A DNA stretch of 32,069 bases from Cyclobacteriaceae bacterium. Lineage in GTDB: Bacteria > Bacteroidota > Bacteroidia > Cytophagales > Cyclobacteriaceae. The notes under the pieces were generated by a model. That model worked only from the letters and a program-made list of their open reading frames with translations, was not told the DNA's origin and searched no databases. Position 1 is the first letter of the stretch, and every line of letters begins with the position of its first letter. Both the position numbers and the translations under genes were made by a program. Below are positions 24,303 to 32,061 of the stretch, piece after piece. The stretch covers positions 1 through 32,069 of the forward strand of contig JAOUDZ010000042.1 in NCBI GenBank assembly GCA_029858965.1, given 5' to 3'.

Positions 24303-26093
24303 TCAGGGCTTTTTTTTTTGCGTTTTATATTCACTTTCCTTTGCTGCCAAAAGATATATCAAATTGGCCGTGCCATCCATCGTGGGTTCGTTGGTAACGT
24401 AGTCACCATAATCATCGTGGTAAACAACATAGTCACTTTGAAAATCGGCATACTCATCGCCGTGGACAATACGCACACCAAGTTGCTTTTTGTAAATACT
24501 GCCGTACACAGGTCCATCAACGAGGGCTCCCAAAGTTTGATAACCGCGTAAGACATTAAAGGAAGAATGGGGGTCATCCGGAAAATCACCATGCTCCGGA
24601 AGCCCAACAATCATACTTGTCCCCCAGGGGTTGCATCCAAGTAGCCAATCAAAAGTGGACTGCTCCAACTCCGCATAGGTTTGGTCACCGCTAAGTAGTT
24701 TGTACCAAAAACACTGTATCGCAAAAGCGGATTGCAGATTATTGCTGCACCAGATGAAGGGAACGCCATGATAAAAAGCGTTGTCTCTGGCTAACTTCCA
24801 GACCGAGTCAATACCTTTTTTGTAGAATTCTATTGTTTCTGACCGAACGTCCCCTTCTGAAGCCATTGCGAGTTCATAGTGGCCAACATTAATAAAAGGG
24901 TACCACTGATAGTGGCTTGCCGTATCTTTTCCTAACCATGGCGTTTGTTGCTCCTGCCTGGCATACGCAGAAGCGGATGTCAGGTAGGTCTTGTCCTTCG
25001 TAATATTGTAAAGCTGTGTCGCGGCAAGTTCCATATCATCTACCCAGTTGTCTTCTTCATAGAAATAAGGTGAGAGATAACATGCAGTTTGCGTTTTCCC
25101 AGGCTTTTTCTGCCCATAAGCGTACGCTGAAAATGCCCTGGTTTCCAACACGTTTGCATAGGCCTGTTCATCCTTTTTGAATAACTGGAAGCCCAATGCA
25201 AAAGCACTGGAGAATTTCCCCGCCGTGGAGGCAGTACCCGCTGTCCTGTTCTTATATTTCCCCAGGCCCTGAACATTACCCGTGAGAAAGTAAATCGGTC
25301 GCTCGAGGTTCTTTCCATAACTTGCTGTGTCCTGGTTGGGCAGCCGGAAGCCGATATGGTCACGGTCATCCGCCAATTGATTGAACATCCAGTCGGATCT
25401 AGGATGCATTTTCAGCAGCCAATCCAGACCCCATTTTGCCTCATCCAGAACATCAGCAACACCATTGCTCCCTTTCAATCCATTGGCCTGATGCTTGTCC
25501 TGAAATACGCCTGAAAAATCGCGGTAAGCGGCCAGCAAATGGTAGGTGGCATTTGCTGATGTCATAGCGTACTGCAAATAATCCGTTGCATCATGCCAGC
25601 CACCGCTGACATCCAAATGTGTACTGTCGGGCATGGGCCCATCCATTGTATAACCATCCTGCGTATGACAGGAGTCCATTAAATAAGGGTTATACCCACT
25701 CCGCTGTTGGCGTAGGTACTGTAAGCTGAAATCAGCGGTGCCATTAAATACTTCCTCACTTATTTCAAATTGAGGTGAAGTTGCACTCGCGGCCCGCAAA
25801 AAATACCTGCCAGGCTTTTGGTATGCCGTGAAATTCAAGCGATAAGATTCTGCAAAAGGACCAAAAGCACCAAATGGACTTCCTGCCTCACTTTCGAAAA
25901 CAACTTTGCCACTCGTTGCATCAACGAGTTCAAATGACGCTAGGGACCCCTGTTGCTTGCTACACCAAACAGCTACTTTGATGCCCATCGGTTTATAGCC
26001 AAGTAAGTTAATCCGAATCCACGTCTGAGATTCCCCGTGCACGGCAGTAAACCAAATGCACAAAAAGGATAAGAAAAGCCTTGTTTTGGTCAT
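24303..26093 (-). CDS. secreted glycoside hydrolase family 9 (endoglucanase-like)
   Basis: A 596-residue inverting beta-glucanase. It has a signal peptide (about 1-22), an N-terminal Ig-like CelD_N domain (IRINLLGYKP to about 115) and a GH9 (alpha/alpha)6 catalytic domain. The catalytic region is SGGWHDATDYLQY (aspartates), then GCNPWGTSMIVGLP, DPHSSFN, and the acid Glu in YVTNEPTMDGTAN. The domain ends at about 585 with NLIYLLAAKES, followed by a short Lys-rich tail that ends in TGA at 24303. Substrate could be cellulose, xyloglucan or another beta-glucan. It is the first gene of a set with a deacetylase and a DDAH-like enzyme. The tail runs through an A10 tract with a slippery heptamer. Confidence 0.93.
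   Translation of the reverse strand: MTKTRLFLSFLCIWFTAVHGESQTWIRINLLGYKPMGIKVAVWCSKQQGSLASFELVDATSGKVVFESEAGSPFGAFGPFAESYRLNFTAYQKPGRYFLRAASATSPQFEISEEVFNGTADFSLQYLRQQRSGYNPYLMDSCHTQDGYTMDGPMPDSTHLDVSGGWHDATDYLQYAMTSANATYHLLAAYRDFSGVFQDKHQANGLKGSNGVADVLDEAKWGLDWLLKMHPRSDWMFNQLADDRDHIGFRLPNQDTASYGKNLERPIYFLTGNVQGLGKYKNRTAGTASTAGKFSSAFALGFQLFKKDEQAYANVLETRAFSAYAYGQKKPGKTQTACYLSPYFYEEDNWVDDMELAATQLYNITKDKTYLTSASAYARQEQQTPWLGKDTASHYQWYPFINVGHYELAMASEGDVRSETIEFYKKGIDSVWKLARDNAFYHGVPFIWCSNNLQSAFAIQCFWYKLLSGDQTYAELEQSTFDWLLGCNPWGTSMIVGLPEHGDFPDDPHSSFNVLRGYQTLGALVDGPVYGSIYKKQLGVRIVHGDEYADFQSDYVVYHDDYGDYVTNEPTMDGTANLIYLLAAKESEYKTQKKKP
24309..24315 (-). other. candidate programmed -1 frameshift site (A_AAA_AAG) at the GH9/deacetylase junction
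   Basis: On the minus strand an A10 run (24319-24310) followed by G holds the heptamer A_AAA_AAG in the GH9 reading phase, two codons before the GH9 stop. A -1 slip enters exactly the frame of the deacetylase and would yield one protein of about 825 residues. A weak 5-bp stem (AGCCC/GGGCT) follows. Transcript slippage or a one-base sequencing loss in the A-run are equally able to explain it. Confidence 0.5.
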
Positions 26094-26446
26094 ATTGCCA
26101 TGTCAAATTGACTCAAAGTATTAGTTTAATCATGATTGCCAAAATGATCCCTGTAATGCGATGACTGTCAAGAGGTACCAGCTCAATCTTACTGATCATT
26201 TTACTGAAATTCCTGTACGGGTAAGTTACGGAAATTAGCCTGAAATTCTGCGGCAATTTTTAAGGCGATATGGTTACCTACTAACCTGGAAATTCATTCA
26301 ACTTTTGAAACTAGGGTTTACAACTATTGTCGACCAACAGAAAGGAAGTTATCAACCGAAAATATTTTGGTTAACTTTAGATACCAACCTAATACTTTGT
26401 GTTACTTTTAATTTAAAATTACATCAAAAGATGAGATCGGATTCAC
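26094..26446. other. divergent intergenic region, 353 bp
   Basis: It separates GH9 (minus) from the SDR-JAMM-UBL-E1 operon (plus) and should contain both promoters. A sequence near the operon, ATACTTTG (about 26393-26400) with a TTTTGG about 30 bases earlier, loosely resembles a Bacteroidota promoter (-7 TAnnTTTG). I see no gene or strong hairpin. Confidence 0.3.
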
Positions 26447-27871
26447 ATGATTGATGATGTATATCGCAAAATTTGGGAGTTGTCCCCGAAAGTACGGGCA
26501 GAAGAATCGTATTTGGAATTAACCAAATTAACGAGAGAGTTAATTGGCTTATATGACTTGCAAGGTAGGCTAAGTTATGATCCATTTAGTCCAACAAGAC
26601 TGAGAAGTCTGAGCCTTCCTTTTGGGAAGATAAACGATTTATTGACGGATCGGACTTGCCTGGTAACCGGTGGGTTAGGATGTGTTGGCTCAACGTTGGT
26701 GAACGAACTTTTAAAATTCGATCTAAAAAACCTCATCATTTTAGATAAGCAAGAGCAGGTATCATCGGGGGCTAATGTAACCTATTCCCCTGTAGACAAG
26801 CCGGGTTCTAAGGTAACCTATGTCACTGCTGACGTACAGGATTTGCAGTCAGTTCAAGGTATCTTTAAGAAATATCGCCCCGATTATGTTTTTCACACCG
26901 CTGCCCAGCGCGATCCAGGATTGGCCGAATTAAAGATTTTTGATACTGTGAGTACAAACGTCATTGGCACGCTTAATATAGTTAAGGCATGTGAATCTTC
27001 AGGTTCGGTAAAACAATGTATCTTCTCTTCAACCGGCAAAGCTAGCAGGTATCTGACGGAAGAGATTTATGCCGGCACCAAGAAGATGTGTGAATATATC
27101 CTTGATGTATATTCCCGAAGAGGTAATGTAAGGTATGGCATGGTTAGGTTTACGCATATCCTCGATAACAGCTTGATGAATATGCAATTAAAGGAAGAGA
27201 GTGAAAGGGATGATTTTATTGCAGTGCATTGCCCCGGCAAATTTGTTACGGCCCAAAATGTCAAGGAAGCTGCTTTTCTTTTAATTAATTCCCTGGTTTA
27301 TTCGGAAGACAAAGTATGCAATTTTCTTATCGTTAAAAATTTGGAATGGCCAGTAGAGAGTCTGGAGATGGCCTTGTATTATATCAAAAACTCAGGCAGA
27401 GCAATACCGGTTATCTTCAGGGGGAATCCCATAGGTTATACGGAGAAGTTTTTCAGAGGTCAGATGAACTGGGCAAGGCCTCAGGATCTTAATTTACTGA
27501 TCAATGTGTATGAAGAGAAGTATAGGAGGCATAACGCGGAAGATGACATTATCATTTCTCATATTTCTCCCGTGAATGAAAAGGTCCTGGGAAGTGTACT
27601 ACAGAAAATAGCAAATTCAACTGGAGATTTGGAGATGAAAGATGCCCTCGTAAGCGGACTGCATGAAATCGTCAGAGATTCGTTAAAATATGTAGACAAA
27701 GAAGACACGGTTAATATTCTAAAATGGGGATTGCATGAAAAATTCCTTGAAATTGAAAAAGCCAAAGCATCTGATTACGGGGCAATTATTCCGCTTATGT
27801 TCGAATCGCTAAGGGGTACACCATACTACGAGCAAGTTGAGAATTTATCCTATGAAAAGGCAACACAATGA
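26447..27871 (+). CDS. FlaA1/CapD-like NAD-dependent nucleotide-sugar epimerase/dehydratase, soluble
   Basis: A 474-residue SDR of the polysaccharide-biosynthesis type. The NAD site is TGGLGCVGS (74-82), followed by ILDKQEQ, YVTADVQDL, HTAAQRDPGL and SSTGKAS. The catalytic pair is Y208/K212 (YAGTK), so unlike some FlaA1/PglF enzymes the Tyr is kept, and the usual STDKA Asp is replaced by Gly. About 65 residues before the Rossmann fold and 90 after it are helical and unassigned. No membrane segments are seen, unlike PglF or WbpM. The family makes 4-keto-6-deoxy or epimerised UDP-sugars. It is 41 bases upstream of the JAMM gene and heads an otherwise sulfur-carrier operon. Confidence 0.88.
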   Translation: MIDDVYRKIWELSPKVRAEESYLELTKLTRELIGLYDLQGRLSYDPFSPTRLRSLSLPFGKINDLLTDRTCLVTGGLGCVGSTLVNELLKFDLKNLIILDKQEQVSSGANVTYSPVDKPGSKVTYVTADVQDLQSVQGIFKKYRPDYVFHTAAQRDPGLAELKIFDTVSTNVIGTLNIVKACESSGSVKQCIFSSTGKASRYLTEEIYAGTKKMCEYILDVYSRRGNVRYGMVRFTHILDNSLMNMQLKEESERDDFIAVHCPGKFVTAQNVKEAAFLLINSLVYSEDKVCNFLIVKNLEWPVESLEMALYYIKNSGRAIPVIFRGNPIGYTEKFFRGQMNWARPQDLNLLINVYEEKYRRHNAEDDIIISHISPVNEKVLGSVLQKIANSTGDLEMKDALVSGLHEIVRDSLKYVDKEDTVNILKWGLHEKFLEIEKAKASDYGAIIPLMFESLRGTPYYEQVENLSYEKATQ

Positions 27872-27912
27872 ATTAGCCAAAGTTCTACTGGAACAATTAA
27901 TATTCAGTTAAA

Positions 27913-28323
27913 ATGCTACGCATAAATAGTGCTCTTTTGGAGGAAATTATTGCAAATGTTGAACACTTCTCTGATGAATGCTGTGGATTCCTTTTTGGTC
28001 ATGATATGTACGGAGATCGTACCCTTACAAAAACCATGGTCGCAAAAAATGTAACACAAGGCGAAAGACACCGAGAATTTGAAATTGCACCATTAGACTA
28101 CCTGAAGGCCGAAAGATTTGCAGAACAAAACAACCTTGCGCTAGTGGGCATATATCACTCTCACCCAAATTGTCCCGCTATACCCTCAGAGCGTGACAGG
28201 TTGTGTGCACAACCGTATTTATCATACATTATCGTCTCCGTTATGAATAATAAGTTTGCAGATATTCGTTCCTGGAGATTAAACGCTGACTTTCAATTTG
28301 AAGAAGAAAAAATTAATAATTAA
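27913..28323 (+). CDS. JAMM/MPN-type metalloprotease (M67 family), predicted UBL-processing enzyme
   Basis: A 136-residue zinc isopeptidase/endopeptidase. The JAMM site is complete: E22 in DECCGFLFG, then H82-S-H84-P in YHSHP, S92 and D95 in SERD. Homologues such as Mec of mycobacteria and QbsD trim ubiquitin-like sulfur carriers or release amino acids from them. The gene is single-domain, without signal peptide, and is followed 24 bases later by the ThiS/MoaD-like gene, whose product has a tail after its GG. That makes this protease the likely maturation enzyme. A role in cleaving carrier conjugates (deubiquitinase-like or Mec-like) is also possible. Confidence 0.93.
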   Translation: MLRINSALLEEIIANVEHFSDECCGFLFGHDMYGDRTLTKTMVAKNVTQGERHREFEIAPLDYLKAERFAEQNNLALVGIYHSHPNCPAIPSERDRLCAQPYLSYIIVSVMNNKFADIRSWRLNADFQFEEEKINN

Positions 28324-28347
28324 AGAATTTGTTAATCTCTAAAATAA

Positions 28348-28638
28348 ATGGCAACTGTATTCATTCCAACCCCGTTACGCAAATTCACAAACAATACCGC
28401 GAAGGTTGAAGCCGAGGGAAACAATGTTTCGGAGGTGGTTAAGGCACTAACGAATAGCTACCCGGAACTCAAAAGGCACCTGGTCAATGCAGATGGAAGA
28501 ATACCATCGTTTATCAACATATTTGTTGGTGACGATGATATCCGCAGCCTTCAGCAGGAACAAACACCCGTTAAAGAAAACAGCCAAATCAGCATCGTCC
28601 CTGCTATTGCTGGGGGCAAGCCAGTTAGTAAATTGTAG
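28348..28638 (+). CDS. ThiS/MoaD-family ubiquitin-like sulfur carrier with C-terminal tail
   Basis: A 96-residue beta-grasp protein. The start MATVFIPTPLRKF and the end SIVPAIAGG match the MoaD/ThiS/CysO group. The diglycine is at 89-90 and is followed by six residues (KPVSKL), so it is a pro-form: the tail must be cut before the C-terminal Gly can be adenylated and turned into a thiocarboxylate. The protease needed is encoded just upstream and the activating enzyme 3 bases downstream. Which acceptor receives the sulfur is unknown. A CysO-like role in cysteine synthesis is one option, but the CysM in this window is of the OAS/sulfide type and is located 17 kb away. Confidence 0.95.
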   Translation: MATVFIPTPLRKFTNNTAKVEAEGNNVSEVVKALTNSYPELKRHLVNADGRIPSFINIFVGDDDIRSLQQEQTPVKENSQISIVPAIAGGKPVSKL

Positions 28639-28641
28639 TCT

Positions 28642-29802
28642 ATGAATCACGAGCATATTCAGTTCTCCAGGGAAGAACTATCCCGCTATAACCGTCACAT
28701 CATTATTCCGGAGTTTGGACTGGAAGCACAGCAAAAATTAAAAGCCGCTAAGGTGCTTGTAGTAGGCTCCGGAGGATTGGGCAGCCCGGTTTTACTATAC
28801 CTCACAGCGGCCGGCGTCGGAACTATTGGTATAGTAGATTTTGATGTTGTCGACGATAGCAACCTCCAGCGCCAGGTTCTTTTTGGTGTAACAGAAGTAG
28901 GGCAGCCTAAAGTTGAAGCCGCAAAGCGAAGACTTCAATCACTAAATCCTCACATTAAGCTTAACATATACAACACGCAACTCACGTCAAAAAACGCATT
29001 GTCCCTTATTCAGGAATATGACGTGGTTGCAGATGGTACTGACAATTTCCCAACGCGATATTTGGTCAACGATGCCTGCGTTTTGCTGGGCAAGACCAAC
29101 GTGTACGCTTCTATATTTCAATTTGAAGGCCAGCTTTCGGTTTTCAATTATCGTCACAGCAATGGCGCCTTTGGACCCAACTACCGCGACTTGTACGCTA
29201 CCCCTCCCCCGGCCGGCCTCGTACCAAGTTGCGCCGAAGGCGGTGTGCTTGGTGTCTTGCCGGGCATCCTGGGAAGTTTACAGGCATTGGAGGTTATCAA
29301 AGTTATTACGGGTGTGGGAGAAGTGATGAGTGGTCGCTTTTATAGTTTCGATGCACTGACTTTTGAATCGCGAACGTTTAACATTAGACGCAACCCCGCC
29401 AACCCGCTGAATGGCGATAATCCAACGCTTAAAGAGCTCATTGACTACGAGCAATTTTGCGGAGTAAGAGCCGTGGAGAAAAGAATCAAGGAAATAGACG
29501 CCATAGAGTTCAACGATTGGCAGCAACGTGGCGAAGACTTCCAGCTTATTGATGTCCGTGAACCACACGAATATGAAATCGTAAATATTGGAGCCCTACT
29601 TATTCCCCTGGGAACGGTTCTGGCAAATGTAGACAGGATTGACCGGAACAGGAAAGTTGTCGTACAGTGTAAAACAGGAAACCGGAGTGGCAAGGCCATT
29701 CGGGAATTAGAAGAGAAGTTTGGCTTCGAGAACCTCTACAATCTCAAAGGAGGGATTCTAGGTTATATTGATGATATCAAACCGGAACTTACAAAGTATT
29801 AA
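28642..29802 (+). CDS. MoeZ-type adenylyltransferase (E1-like ThiF domain) fused to rhodanese
   Basis: A 386-residue sulfur-carrier activating enzyme. The E1/ThiF domain (about 10-250) has GSGGLG (42-47) for ATP, FDVVDDSNLQRQ, ADGTDNFPTRYLVND and the conserved Cys197 in VPSCAEGGVLG. The C-terminal rhodanese domain (about 285-384) has active-site C343 in the CKTGNRS loop, which supplies sulfur as persulfide. The four zinc Cys of MoeB/MOCS3 are missing (NYRDLYATPPP and NPANPLNG instead of CxxC), as in mycobacterial MoeZ. It adenylates the carrier encoded 3 bases upstream and then sulfurates it. It is the last gene of the operon. Confidence 0.95.
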   Translation: MNHEHIQFSREELSRYNRHIIIPEFGLEAQQKLKAAKVLVVGSGGLGSPVLLYLTAAGVGTIGIVDFDVVDDSNLQRQVLFGVTEVGQPKVEAAKRRLQSLNPHIKLNIYNTQLTSKNALSLIQEYDVVADGTDNFPTRYLVNDACVLLGKTNVYASIFQFEGQLSVFNYRHSNGAFGPNYRDLYATPPPAGLVPSCAEGGVLGVLPGILGSLQALEVIKVITGVGEVMSGRFYSFDALTFESRTFNIRRNPANPLNGDNPTLKELIDYEQFCGVRAVEKRIKEIDAIEFNDWQQRGEDFQLIDVREPHEYEIVNIGALLIPLGTVLANVDRIDRNRKVVVQCKTGNRSGKAIRELEEKFGFENLYNLKGGILGYIDDIKPELTKY

Positions 29803-29824
29803 GGTTGGCAACACCTCGAATCGC

Positions 29825-30985
29825 TTACGGACCGTTCTTGTTCCAATATATTTTTAAATTGTGGGAAGACCTTCCCGCCGCAATAATATCTTTCTTGCCA
29901 TCCCCATTAAGATCGGCAAGTTGCAGGTCTTCACATGCCATGCCATTGTTATCGATCCAGTAATCTTTCCAGGAACTACCCTCAGCATCTAGCGCTACAA
30001 ACAGTTTTATACCCACTTTTTTCTCCTGATTCGGTTCCCGCCAGCCAACAACAATCTGGTCAGTTCCCAAGGCGAGCAGATCAGAAATACCCAATGCATG
30101 ACCCTGATTAAGCTCGGAGGTTATTACCACTCGGGATCCTCCATCATTGAGATTATACCTTGTGAGCAGATTGCCATGCATGGGTTCTATACCTGCCAAG
30201 AATTTCTGTTCTCCACTATTCCCGCCTGCTCGTATTTCTCCAAAACTATTTCCATGCACGAACCAGGCTCCCGCTGAATTGGATAACCATTTACCGCCCT
30301 CAAAGTATAATATCTTTATGCCTTCTTTGCCTCCAATGTAAAGCAACTCCCGTTTTCCATCTTCGACCAATTCCATATTATGGGTAAGGTGCATAGATGC
30401 GTCAATAGTCCAATGCTTCCAGTTTTCTCTGATATCCTTTGGCATTTCATAGGCAATTATGTTTACTCCCAGCCCTTCTCCGCCCTTATTACCCCTGCCA
30501 TGAAGTGGCAGCACCACTAATTGATATTCATCCTTTCCTATTTTTACCCAGCGCATTCTGTGAATTGCTGGTTCGTGATGAAGCGCAATGGGTGTCCATT
30601 TCTGCGTTGGATCATTTGGCCTTATTAAGTAGTGCACAGAACCTGATTTTGAGGTATCCGAGGTTTCAGAAGGGTTCCATTGTGCACCTACGGCTACCTC
30701 AACAATACCATCTCCGTCTATATCCCGGGCAGCAATGCACACATTATCCGATTCTGTAAGATTTTCTACCATTACAAATCGCTTCCAGTCTCCATTTCGA
30801 TACCAGACAAATTGCTTTTTGTCGGCCAGCAGGATATCCGGTTTCCGGTCACCATCAACGTCGCCGATTGCCAAACCGTAACCGATAGCAACATTATCAT
30901 CAAGCACTTGCATTTCGAATTTTGGAGAATCGTATGCGCTGAAAAAGAAATGAATAGCAAGCAGGAAAAGGAATGAGGTTGACAT
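29825..30985 (-). CDS. secreted FG-GAP/VCBS-repeat beta-propeller protein
   Basis: About 386 residues with a signal peptide (MSTSFLFLLAIHFFF). Three or more FG-GAP-type repeats carry calcium-binding loops (DVDGDRKPD, DIDGDGIVE, DLNGDGKKD) within a propeller-like sequence; these repeats occur in integrin-like and periplasmic binding proteins of this phylum. No catalytic residues are recognised. The start ATG 30985 is preferred over a TTG frame opening at 31018, because it gives a clean signal peptide and has AGGTG before it. It converges on the MoeZ-type gene with 22 bases between the ends. Function unknown. Confidence 0.85.
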   Translation of the reverse strand: MSTSFLFLLAIHFFFSAYDSPKFEMQVLDDNVAIGYGLAIGDVDGDRKPDILLADKKQFVWYRNGDWKRFVMVENLTESDNVCIAARDIDGDGIVEVAVGAQWNPSETSDTSKSGSVHYLIRPNDPTQKWTPIALHHEPAIHRMRWVKIGKDEYQLVVLPLHGRGNKGGEGLGVNIIAYEMPKDIRENWKHWTIDASMHLTHNMELVEDGKRELLYIGGKEGIKILYFEGGKWLSNSAGAWFVHGNSFGEIRAGGNSGEQKFLAGIEPMHGNLLTRYNLNDGGSRVVITSELNQGHALGISDLLALGTDQIVVGWREPNQEKKVGIKLFVALDAEGSSWKDYWIDNNGMACEDLQLADLNGDGKKDIIAAGRSSHNLKIYWNKNGP

Positions 30986-31266
30986 GGCACCTGGTTTTGT
31001 TGAGGCTAATTTACTCAAATCCGGCGAAAAGAATCAGCACCATACTGCCCCGCCAAGGTGAATATATGTATACTCATTTTGACCCATTTTAGCCCAAAAC
31101 AGCATCATTACTGAAATTTGTAAACTGTATGGTAGGAGTTTCGTTTCTTAAACGGTTTTACTACTAACCATATAGATGTGGCTAGCAACGGAAGCCCGGT
31201 AAATCGTTTCGTTGTTGAAAGATTTGAATACACTAATTAACAAACCTGTTATTGACCTGCAAAATT

Positions 31267-32061
31267 ATGAAACCTAAAATTCTTTTTGTTCTGAGTGGTC
31301 TTATCGCCTGCAGCCTCTGGATCGGTGGGTGCAACAATGATGGCCCTGCACTGGAAGGTGTACAGCTTAACATGAAAGCTGTAACAAGCCTTTTCACGAT
31401 CCCGTCTGGTCGGATACAAGAATCAGACCTGGTATTTGAGCAAGTATTTATAGGTGTCACCAAAGTGGAATTTGAAACCTCCGAAGAGGATGACCACGAA
31501 AATATGGACGGTAACAGTAGTGGGGACGATGGCGACGACGATGGAAATGACGATGGTGACGATGATGGAAACCATGATGCGGACGATGATAATAAAGCGG
31601 AATTCAAAGGTCCATTTGTGGTCGACCTGATTGCGGGCACCAGCACACCCGAATTCGGATTTGGCGATGTGTCGCCTGGCCATTATGATGAAATCGAAAT
31701 TAAGCTGGGACCTGTTTTGGACAATCAGAACTCCGTATTTATCGTTTTTACTTACAAGCCTGACGGGGTCAATACTACTACAGTGGAGTTTTCAACGCAG
31801 AAGAAAATTGAGCTTGAGATAGATGAGCCAGGTGGCTACGAGCTCGATGCCAATACCTTGACCAATATTCTCGTGTTAGTGGATCTTGATGCGCTTTTTG
31901 TGGATATTGACCTAAGCGCAGCAGATGCAGACCAGGATGGCGTGATCAGGATCAATGACACTTCGAATTCGAAAATCACAGAAAAGATTTTGTCGATGTT
32001 TGACAAATCCTGCCATGCAGGCGAGGATAATGACCATAACGACGAATTTGATGAAGATTAA
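31267..32061 (+). CDS. Asp-rich lipoprotein resembling DUF4382 family
   Basis: A 264-residue protein. The signal peptide ends in a lipobox (LSGLIACSLWIGGC), so it is anchored by a lipid. A region that resembles the DUF4382 start (VFEQVFIGVTKVEFE) is interrupted by a low-complexity Asp/Gly/Asn stretch at about 31516-31590 and then resumes with ...VDLIAGTSTPEFGFGDVSPGHY. A calcium-loop-like DADQDGVIRIND and an acidic tail (DNDHNDEFDED) follow. The composition suggests calcium or cation binding on the cell surface. Start 31267 (ATG) is chosen over a TTG at 31252 because the signal peptide begins there. The family match is from memory of motifs and moderate in strength. Confidence 0.75.
   Translation: MKPKILFVLSGLIACSLWIGGCNNDGPALEGVQLNMKAVTSLFTIPSGRIQESDLVFEQVFIGVTKVEFETSEEDDHENMDGNSSGDDGDDDGNDDGDDDGNHDADDDNKAEFKGPFVVDLIAGTSTPEFGFGDVSPGHYDEIEIKLGPVLDNQNSVFIVFTYKPDGVNTTTVEFSTQKKIELEIDEPGGYELDANTLTNILVLVDLDALFVDIDLSAADADQDGVIRINDTSNSKITEKILSMFDKSCHAGEDNDHNDEFDED

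Noticed and set aside
26447-29802. BilABCD-like or other antiphage ubiquitin-conjugation system
   Set aside because: The operon has E1, JAMM and UBL genes but no E2-like gene, and the E1 carries a rhodanese domain, which is a mark of sulfur transfer rather than conjugation.
28348-29802. Thiamine (ThiS/ThiF) or molybdopterin (MoaD/MoeB) biosynthesis operon
   Set aside because: No thiG, thiH, thiE, moaA or moaE gene occurs in the window, and the carrier has a tail after GG that needs a protease.
31233-31646. Minus-strand ORF rich in Ser and Pro
   Set aside because: It is the antisense shadow of the Asp-rich repeat of the lipoprotein gene.
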